DNA of 29,423 nucleotides, taken from Byssothecium circinans (lineage: Eukaryota; Ascomycota; Dothideomycetes; Pleosporales; Massarinaceae). Shown piece after piece: positions 19,994-28,152 of this stretch. The stretch is taken from assembly GCA_010015675.1 (NCBI GenBank), contig ML976987.1, forward strand, positions 924,248 to 953,670, given 5' to 3'. Every line of letters starts with the position of its first letter. The first letter of the stretch is position 1. A model generated the notes under the pieces. That model ran no database searches. It was not told the origin of the DNA and saw nothing but the letters and a program-made list of their open reading frames with translations. The position numbers and the translations under genes were made by a program.

Positions 19994-20815
19994 TCACATA
20001 ACGACACATTTACAACCATAATCCCCATCGTTCTCCAGTGCCCCCTCCCCCAAAAGCTCAGAATATTCCCGATACGATTCGTTGAAATGCGGTTGCTTAT
20101 TGTCGCGCTCTGCGTTTGCTCCAGGTATCTGAAGAGCATTACCAGGCTGATTCGTCTTCTTCTTCGACGACAGCGTCTCTGTCTCCCACGCGCTGCTCCT
20201 AGCTATCGGCGGACTTGCATCCTGCACTGTGTTCCCCGTCGGGAAATCCTCGTTGCCGGGAAAAGTCCTAGGCGAAATAACCGGGGAGATTGCATACTCA
20301 GTGTTGTTTTCCTTGAATGTGGTTTTAGTTTCGTTTTGATCTTCCGGTGTTAGAGGCGAGACGTCGAACTCGCTTCGAGATGGAAAGCCTTGAGTCGTCG
20401 GTGGCTGGCTCCAAGGTATGGTCTGCAGCTTCGGGAGCGAAGGTCTAATGGTTGCGGGTTGGGGACGTGTGCCTCTGTGGATTTTCTCGGGGCATTTGGG
20501 TAGTGGTGATGGGGCGGTTTGGGGAGAGGCTGGAGCGGGGGATGTTGGTGGCTCTGGGTTTGGGAAATTCCAGTTCAGGGTGAATGGGATGGATGATGTC
20601 GTAGGAGTTGCGTTTGTGCTAGAGGTATTGTGAATGAGCGGTTTCGTGGGAAGAGGCTTCCGTTTCACCGTAAACTTGGGGGCTTCTTCGAGCGCTCGAC
20701 GCTCATTTTCTTCTCCTTGGTAGTATTCGCCTTGAAGAGCTCAATATTCTGGGTCCTCGTGATCTTTGACGAAGGTGTGGGTGTTTGGGGGCTTATCGGA
20801 CTTTGAAACCGTCAT
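19994..20815 (-). CDS. CaaX-terminated disordered protein 1 (CVVM), with one in-frame TGA
   Basis: The only plausible ATG is at 20815 (MTVSKSDKPPNTHTF). The frame has a TGA at 20743-20741 and then runs 248 codons with no further stop to the natural end. After the TGA come ALQGEYYQGEENERRALEEA and a Pro/Ser/Thr-rich, probably disordered body. The C-terminus is GCKCVVM, a CaaX box (C-V-V-M, M-type and so likely farnesylated) with a second Cys two residues before it, as in dually lipidated Ras-like tails. The body aligns with the next gene: RPxLPxLQxIP, DVSPLxPE, KEN, SP..SP..F and SPIA/PPIA recur in the same order, so the two are paralogs. The TGA may be a recent nonsense mutation (TGG to TGA), a readthrough site or a sequence error; I found no good intron that removes it. 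No function is known to me. Confidence 0.6.
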
Positions 20816-21036
20816 GATGGTTTCGCGGTTTGCGTAGAACGGCGATGAAGGAAAAGAAGGCACTGAAAAGAGCTTATACGTAGGGAGTAGTAGGTCAAAT
20901 GTAGATGTAGGAGTAACAATATATGACGATGGAATCGTTGACCGCACCTGTTAAATCCCTAGTATGAGTGAGTCAGTATTACCTCTGAGTCTTCGAACAT
21001 AAACTCACTCAATGCCCACCATGGCACTCACCCATA

Positions 21037-21888
21037 CTACATGACACAACAACAACACCCAGTCCTCTCCTCATCCTCCCTGAACTCAGGATACCGCGTC
21101 CTGCCATCTTTTCTATCCCTCCCCTCCGTATTCTCAAGCGCTGTATTCTTCTCACCCGCTTGTTCCCACCTCGATGTACCAGAGCAAGCCGCATAAAGCG
21201 GTGTCGAAGAATCCATCGAAGAAACAACGGGAAGAGGTTTTCTGTCCAGTGCCTTCGGATACTTTTCCTTCCACATCTGCACCTGCTTCCGCACTCGATC
21301 CGGTGCCTCCAGCCTATGATACGCATTCGCATACTCGTCCAACTCTCGATCATGCTCCTTGCGAAAATCCCTCTGCTTTGCGCTTTCGCTACGAGGCTGG
21401 CGATATCGATACGGCATGAACGTATTCGCACGGGTAATTGTTGCATTCGCTATCGGGCTATCCCATACGATATGTTGTCGTTTTGTAGTGTCAGGTAACT
21501 CGCGGGGTCTGAATTGCGCTTCTGGACTTAGATCTAGAGGAGATTTATTGGGATGTGTATGTAGGTCATTTTCTTTTCTCATGGTCTGTGGGGTTCGGTG
21601 GAGAGTTGCGGGTTCTGGTTCCAGGGGGGAAACATCATCGTGAGTCGAGAAATTCTTGGGAGATTGTTGCGCAGCTTGCGGGATCTGCAGGGCGGGTAAC
21701 TTTGGTCGTGATGGCATAGCAGCTACCGCTTCAGTGTCTGCGGCGCGCTTCCCCCGTGGATGTGGAGTGGAGGTGGATTGTGGGGATGCTTGGTGCGGTC
21801 GTGGTCCAGTCTCTGGAGGTGCGTGATCCCAGTCTTGATCAAGTGGACGGTCCATCCGGGAAACATCCACGTTCGCGCCGTTTACCAT
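21037..21888 (-). CDS. CaaX-terminated disordered protein 2 (CCVM)
   Basis: 283 residues, single exon, ATG at 21888. The N-terminal half is Pro/Ser/Gln-rich and probably disordered. The middle has a charged, likely helical region (ESAKQRDFRKEHDRELDEYA, then HRLEAPDRVRKQVQMWKEKY). The end is TRYPEFREDEERTGCCCCVM: four adjacent cysteines, the last two residues VM, giving the CaaX box C-C-V-M with neighbouring cysteines available for palmitoylation. It shares ordered motifs with the gene at 19994-20815, including DWD/NWN...PE...ASPQ, RPKLPALQIP, DVSPLEPE and SPIA. I infer a peripheral membrane protein held by farnesyl plus palmitoyl groups. No known domain is recognised. Confidence 0.75.
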   Translation of the reverse strand: MVNGANVDVSRMDRPLDQDWDHAPPETGPRPHQASPQSTSTPHPRGKRAADTEAVAAMPSRPKLPALQIPQAAQQSPKNFSTHDDVSPLEPEPATLHRTPQTMRKENDLHTHPNKSPLDLSPEAQFRPRELPDTTKRQHIVWDSPIANATITRANTFMPYRYRQPRSESAKQRDFRKEHDRELDEYANAYHRLEAPDRVRKQVQMWKEKYPKALDRKPLPVVSSMDSSTPLYAACSGTSRWEQAGEKNTALENTEGRDRKDGRTRYPEFREDEERTGCCCCVM

Positions 21889-22333
21889 CGTACGGTATTG
21901 TTAGCAAACTTGAGATGCTTTGAGGTAAAGTTTAGAGCAGTTGAAGCGCCGATATACCTCTTGGAGAATCGAGGTGATGATGGAGTGAGTGTAGGAAACA
22001 GGGAGAGAGAGCCGTGGAAGAAAGAACATTATATGTTTAGCAACCGTTACCAAAGAGTCTTAAGGAATTACTCCAAGAGTCGAAAACGAGTCAGAAAAAA
22101 AGGGAGACTCATAACCCCCTTACACCCCGTCCCGTTCAAGTCACTCTTCCCACCCCCTGACTGACTCACGCCTTCAAACCCAACACCGCTTCTCCGCCTC
22201 AGAACCGCATAAAAACAAAACTCTCGTCTACTCAGTATTTCTACATTCCTGTACATATAACAAAAAATCAAACCCCTTCCTAACCTACCCATGCACCCAC
22301 CCTTTCGCACCCTCCTCCCGGCCCTCCATCGTC
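21889..22333. other. Intergenic between CaaX genes 2 and 3
   Basis: Promoter region of CaaX gene 2 and 3' flank of CaaX gene 3, both on the minus strand. The region just upstream of gene 2 is CT-rich on the minus strand. No other gene is seen. Confidence 0.4.
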
Positions 22334-22792
22334 TTACATAACAGCACAACACCCCCCCTCCTCCCCCCTCCCCTCCGCCAACTCAGGATAATACATCCTC
22401 ACATCCCTACCCCTCACACCCGCACCATCCCCCACATTCCCACCCGCAGCCGCAGCCCCTCTCCGACCAACGCCTTCCCAGCTACTCCCTCCATATGTAT
22501 TATAATTACCTTTACTAGCACCGTGTCCTTGATGAACATTAAAATTGCTACCCCGACCTTGGTTTGTACGTTGATGGTGAACATTCATATTGGCACTGCC
22601 ACCTTGTCTGCGCTGAGTAGCGACGTGGTTTTGCCGACTAATGTTAGTACTGCGACCTTGACCGTGGCCTTGGCCGTGGCCTTGACGTTCCTGCCTCTCG
22701 TGCATGGCGAGGAGTTCCTCCAGCCCGGCGGAGTCGCGGACGGTATTGAGGCGCTTTTTGATGTGAGGGGGGAGGGGGGCTTGGTAAGGCAT
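22334..22792 (-). CDS. CaaX-terminated Gly/Gln/His-rich protein 3 (CAVM)
   Basis: 152 residues, single exon, ATG at 22792. A short N-terminal helix-forming region (LPPHIKKRLNTVRDSAGLEE, then LLAMHERQERQ) is followed by a low-complexity body with GQGHGQGHGQG and two related units (QGGSANMNVHHQ and GRGSNFNVHQGHG). The end, VRMYYPELAEGRGEEGGCCAVM is 22 residues in total; its parts are YYPELAEGRGEEGG and the CaaX box CAVM with an extra Cys before it. The tail matches the other two genes (Y-x-E-[LF], acidic stretch, G, Cys cluster, VM), while the body does not. Prenylation and membrane attachment are inferred from the tail. Function unknown. Confidence 0.72.
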   Translation of the reverse strand: MPYQAPLPPHIKKRLNTVRDSAGLEELLAMHERQERQGHGQGHGQGRSTNISRQNHVATQRRQGGSANMNVHHQRTNQGRGSNFNVHQGHGASKGNYNTYGGSSWEGVGRRGAAAAGGNVGDGAGVRGRDVRMYYPELAEGRGEEGGCCAVM

Positions 22793-23435
22793 TTTTTCTC
22801 TTATCTTTTAACGTCCCTCCCTAAGTCGCGCAAAACCCCCCGTGCCGCAAATTACACGAGGTACCTCGACTTTGACTAAGAATAAATCTACACACACATC
22901 AAAATATTTTATGTCTTTGTAAGGGACGTATACTTTAGCTACTTGGGCATATATGGCAGCCTCCCTGCTAATAAATTACATTTGCATAGTTGCCTCCGCG
23001 CCTGATTCGTGAGGAGCATTCTTTCGTCGCATGAAGGTGTCTCTCTGTTATTCCCGCGCCGCGTAGCTTATACTACTACGACGCGAAGGTACATGTCTTA
23101 TACAGGCCTCGGGACCTTTTAGCAATGTTGCAAAGTCGTACTAGCCTTCTGCCTTGATGTGGCGGGGACATTCATGCGTAATTGCCACGCTGATTAGTAC
23201 TTCTAATCGAAGCGAGAACTATATCTAGCTAGCGCGAAACGGCCGTTATAGACTACATAATCATCCTGGCGTATTTTACATTTGTCATCTAGCATAATTA
23301 GCTTGTAGCTGTCGGGCCTAGGTCATGGCTGTGCTTGGGCAGTCAGCAAATAACACATAACGGGACCCTTTCAAGGTAGCACATGCAAACTTTCATATCA
23401 ACTGCGCATTGCGAAATAAACATTAAAGCAAGATA
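22793..23435. other. Intergenic, TA-enriched, between CaaX gene 3 and a transposon
   Basis: No ORF with a recognisable domain. Composition becomes TA-rich towards the right, probably transposon flank or its 3' untranslated end. I looked for terminal inverted repeats pairing this flank with 25119-25400 and did not find a convincing pair. Confidence 0.4.
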
Positions 23436-25118
23436 TTATTTTTTATACTCTAACGACGTTGTCTTGATATACTAATACATCCGCGCTACTAGGGCCTTCT
23501 ATAGCTTAATAGCTTCGCCTATTACTTCGGTCTCTACTATATCGACCTCTAGCGTAGGAGTCTTGCGCTTACGACTACGCTTTCCCTTGCCCTTTATAGT
23601 AGCTTTGTCTTTGGCAGCACGCTTTGCTCGTGCCTCCTCTAAGTCCTCGAAGCTTATTACCTTCGCCTTCCTGAGGACCTTAGATGGCGTAGATCGGCGA
23701 ACCCAGCCTTCCTTATTAATTTAAGCTAAAAGTTGGTTGTGATCCTAAAGGAGATGTTGTTTAGCAAAGGATATTTAAGCGGCACTTGCGAGCTTCTGTA
23801 CGCGCCTCTGCGGACGTTTGGATGCACAAGCATCCTATTTAATTAAGTTATGCAAGGACGAAAGACCCTTAGTCGTTACAGGTGTAACGGGCGTTACTAG
23901 GCTTAACAGCACTTCCTCTTAAGGGCAGGATCCCGTAGACCTGTTAGGTACCGTAAGCTCTACGGGTGGCTTAGGTATATCTTGGAGCACTCTCTTTAGA
24001 TCAAACGGGAACAAACTAGTGGCAGCCTAGCCGGCCTTAATATTCCTTTTAGTTAACGCTCAGTCCCTTGCTAGCTGGTATAGATAAGTAAAGTGCTCCT
24101 TGCTAACCTTGTCTATACCTCCTCTATTTAACCGCTCAACCTCATCGCGGTAGGCTGTCTTTAAGGGGGCAAAAACACTAACATTACATAGCTAGAGCTT
24201 ATAAGAGGTGTAAGAAAGCAAATAATACAAGATAATACTATGTTTAAAGTAAAACTCTAGGATCTTAAGGGTCTTATAAGTCCTAAAGCCGTCGCTAATT
24301 AGCACCTATAGTTTGCCGTTAGCTAGTCCTCGTGTTTAGGGATTAAACATACGCGTAAGCCACTCTAAATAGATTTTTAAGTTATTATACCTATTCTTTA
24401 AATGTCCGTAATGCTATCTAGGGGTTAGATGCGTAGTCTAGTTACTTTAATAGGTGGAAGCTAGCTAGATAATAAGCGGTAGCAGCAACCTACCGTTAGC
24501 GCTGATACACTCGACCGCTATTACTATAGTCCGCTTGACACCAGCGCCTCTATAGCCTCGTAGATCGTCTTTGCCTACAAGAACCTTGACGGAGCCTAGC
24601 ATGCTTAGCATGACACTAGTCTCGTCCATGTTGTAGACATTCTCTAGCAGTATATTAATAGTTAGATTTTGTAGGACCTTGCCAATTACCTTAAACTACT
24701 CTGTTATCTTGTTGTATATAAGCTTCTCGTGTCGGTTCCAATCTATTAACCTAACTCTCCTCGCTTTGACTTCGGGCTGGCGTTTCTCGAAGGCTCGAGC
24801 CCAGTTCTTGCCTGGGGGCTTGATCGGCTTGTTCGGCGTAGACCGCCGGCGGGCGATGCTGAAGGCTAGCGAGGGGATATACTTGATTCGGATGGGTTGC
24901 CCAAGACTAGACATTAGTAACAAGAACGTTACAAGCGCTTTCTCCTCCTCTACGGTAAGATATTGCTGGCGCTGGGCCTTCTCCTCGCGGGAGGGTCGGC
25001 CGCGTGCGCGGTAATACAGGGTATAGAGAGGAACACCACCCCGTTCTGATAGGGCAGCCCATGTTCTAGGCGCATCGGAATTACGTGCCTCCGCTAGTAC
25101 CTTGCTGGCTCGGTCCAT
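23436..25118 (-). mobile_element. pogo/Fot-type transposase, full length but RIP-broken
   Basis: From ATG 25118 to TAA 23436 there are 561 codons in one frame with no frameshift, the usual length for fungal pogo/Fot transposases. About 17 in-frame stops fall at W/Q-type codons. The first 140 residues are intact: a psq-type helix-turn-helix (LSERGGVPLYTLYYRARGR) and a Tc5/CENP-B helix-turn-helix (LTVEEEKALVTFLLL to GKNWARAFEKRQPEV). The first stop is near 24696. The DDE core follows: VYNMDETSVML (first Asp at 24624-24626) and LISDGFRTYKTLKIL (second Asp). Then comes CNVSVFAPLKTAYR, where the third Asp is Asn (24183-24185). The end is Lys/Arg-rich (KGKGKRSRKRKTP). It cannot make active transposase. 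Its N-terminal sequence differs clearly from the Fot1-like remnant at 3543-4150, so it is another family. Confidence 0.88.
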
Positions 25119-25625
25119 GTTGATGGTGGTGGTGGTGTACTGGTACGAGAGAACGGCTGGCGGCGATGAACACCAGCCCGCCGTCCAAAAATAGCCCGTT
25201 GATGGACATTTCGAGAATAGCGCGACACTTGCGCTGGTTAGGCATAGCATAGGAACCTCCACTCCACGTGAGCTCGCTAGATCGGCCCGTGGATTAATCC
25301 GAGCCGTGTTACACCACGGCCTCAGTGTCCGCGCCACACTTCAGGCTGTGCAATCAGCCTTACCTCGACCACGATGGCTTGTCATTACCCCTCTAGCCCA
25401 AACCCACTGACACGGCAATAGAACTCGCGCACTCTCGCGCCGCATCGCCATCGGATTTGATCCTTAGGTATAGATCTGCGTCCTATCTCTTCGCATGCTG
25501 GCTGACCTTACTAGCCTAGGACTAAAGTGCTCAACAAGCCGCTGTCTCGTCTCTCGGCTGCCGCGTCTGATCCCCACCGAGATCCGTTCCTACCGCTTGC
25601 CCCCATCCAGCTCCAATGCGAAACA
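25119..25625. other. Transposon 5' flank and upstream region of the HNWD gene
   Basis: This is GC-normal DNA upstream of both the transposase (minus) and the HET-NACHT-WD40 gene (plus). The minus frame stays open to 25337 but has no recognisable domain beyond the transposase ATG, so it is probably transposon leader. The plus frame is open from a GTG at 25527, but the HET domain starts at ATG 25626. The end of the transposon was not located. Confidence 0.4.
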
Positions 25626-27884
25626 ATGCGTCTTGTGCAACGCAGCGACACTGGCGACTTCGTTCTTACTCAGATCGACGACGACTCTATCCCTCCTCCC
25701 TATGCGATTCTTTCACACACCTGGGGTGCCGATGCTGAGGAGGTTACCTTCGATGACCTAACGAATAACACTGGCAAGGATAAGCCTGGCTATGAGAAGA
25801 TCTGGTTCTGTGCAGAGCAGGCTGCACGCGATGGCCTAGAATACTTCTGGATTGACACATGTTGTATTAACAAGAAAAACAATGCCGAACTCTCGCACGC
25901 CATCAACTCGATGTTTCGCTGGTACCGCAAGGCGACTCGATGCTACGCCTATTTACCGGATGTTTCTACAACTTCTTTTATTTCAAATAGAAGAAAGAAG
26001 TTAACAACGCAATGGGAACTAGCTTTCCGGAAGAGCAGATGGTTTACCCGGGGCTGGACGCTCCAAGAGCTTCTTGCTCCAGCTTCGGTTGAATTCTTCT
26101 CCTTGGAAGGCAAGCAGCTTGGTGATAAAAGTTCTCTTAGATAGCAAATCTACGAGATTACGGCGATTCCTGAATCAGCACTCCAGGGGGCCCCCCTATC
26201 CCAATTTAGCGACAATGAGCGAATTTCGTGGATAAATAATCGCCAGACCAAGCTTAAAGAAGATAAAGCGTACTCCTTACTAGGCATTCTTGATGTCCAT
26301 ATACCTCCTATCTATGGCGAAGGGATGGAGAGTGCATTCAGGAGGCTCCGAGAAGAAATCGCCAAGCAGAAGAAATGCATGCAAGACCTACATCTCACCG
26401 ATCCTCGCGACGACAAGAAGCGCATTGAAGACACTAAGGGAGGGCTGTTAGAGGACTCTTACCACTGGATCCTCGAGAATGCCGACTTCCGACAATGGCG
26501 TGACGACGAGAACAGCCGGCTGCTCTGGATCAAGGGCGATCCTGGTAAGGGTAAGACGATGCTGCTTTGCGGCATTATCGACGAGTTGAAGAAGTCAATC
26601 GCGAATACAGACCTCTTGTCCTACTTCTTCTGTCAGGCCACAGACTCGCGAATTAACAGCGCCGCAGCCGTGCTGCGTGGTCTACTGTACCTGCTTGTCG
26701 ATCAGCAGCCTCTGCTCATCTCGCACATACGGAAGAAGCATGATCACGCAGGCAAAGCCCTCTTCGAGGTTGCGAATGCCTGGGTTGCTTTGTCTGAGAT
26801 CTTTACAAGCATTCTGCAAGACCCGTGCTTACGCAACACGTACTTGATCGTCGATGCGCTTGATGAATGCGTAGCAGATTTGCCGAAGCTGTTGGACTTC
26901 GTCGTTCAAAAGTCGTCTGTATCTTCTCGTGTCAAGTGGATCGTCTCTAGCCGCAACAGGCCCGACATAAAAGAACATCTAGAAAGGGCGGGGCATAAGG
27001 TAAGGCTGTGCCTCGAGCTCAACGCAGAGTCTGTTTCTACAGCTGTCGACATATATATCCAGCATAAAGTGCATCAGCTGGCGCAAAGAAAGAACTACTA
27101 CGATAAAACGCGAGACGCCGTGTTACGCCATCTATCCTCACATGCGAATGACACCTTCCTCTGGGTAGCTTTGGTCTGTCAAGACCTCGAAATGATCCCA
27201 CGATGGAACACCGTTGCGAGGCTAAACGCATTTCCACCTGGAGTTAACTGTCTTTATGAGCGAATGATGCAGCAAATATGTAACTTGGACAATGCCGATC
27301 TCTACAAGCGAATACTAGCCTCGATCGCGACCGTATACCGACCTATCACGCTCACCGAACTTACATCTATTGTCGAGATGCCCGAGGATATGGCCGATGA
27401 TCTAGAGTCGTTACCGGAGATCATTAGTCTTTGTGGCTCGTTCCTTACTATTCGAGACGGTACTATCTATTTTGTGCATCAGTCCGCAAAGGATTTTTTA
27501 TTCACAGAGGCATTCGATAAAGTCTTTCCCTCTGGAAAGGAAGAGGCCCACTACATCATATTCTTGAGATCTCTCCAGGTCATGTCCGGAACGCTACAAC
27601 GAGATATGTATGGATTACGCGCGCTAGGATATCCTATCGAGCGGGTTAAACAGCCGGACCTAGACCCATTAGCGATGTCACGCTACTCGTGCATCTACTG
27701 GGTCGATCACCTCTGTGACTGGAAACTCAACTCTCATGCAAATCACAACGTCAACCTGCGCGATGGAGGCGCTGTTCACGAATTTTTCAGAAAGAAATTT
27801 CTGTACTGGCTGGAGGCTCTTAGCCTTTGCAAGGGCATGTCGAAGGGGGTAATTTCAATAGCAAAACTCGAGGCTTTAATCCAG

Positions 27885-27939
27885 GTAATCCATGAATCAA
27901 CGACGCTACCTATAGATCATGCATGCTAATATAACCTAG
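27885..27939 (+). other. Intron of the HNWD gene
   Basis: A 55-nt phase-0 intron, CAG|GTAATC...GCTAATATAACCTAG|GAA. It removes the TAA at 27927-27929 and joins the NACHT frame (LEALIQ) to the WD40 linker frame (ERADASALVGTIRDAHRF). This means the apparent stop and frame change here are not mutations. Confidence 0.85.
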
Positions 27940-28152
27940 GAAAGAGCAGATGCATCAGCATTAGTCGGAACAATTCGAGATGCGCACCGATTCATTATGC
28001 GTCACAAGTGGGCGATAGAGAACAGTCCTCTTCAGGCGTATGTGTCCGCACTCTTGTTTAGTCCAGCCCGCAGCCTGATAAGGGGCCTTTTCAAGAAGGA
28101 AGAGCCGACGTGGATCACGACAAAGCCGGGTATGGAAGATAAATGGAGTGCC

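Noticed and set aside
23050..23090. Short GC-rich inverted motif (CGCGTAG ... CTACGACGCG)
   Set aside because: Imperfect and short, with no neighbouring feature that would give it meaning.
25119..25337. N-terminal extension of the transposase to 25337
   Set aside because: The added residues match no transposase domain; the psq-type helix-turn-helix follows directly from the ATG at 25118.
27885..27939. Apparent stop and frameshift at the end of the NACHT frame
   Set aside because: A consensus 55-nt phase-0 intron explains both the TAA and the frame change.
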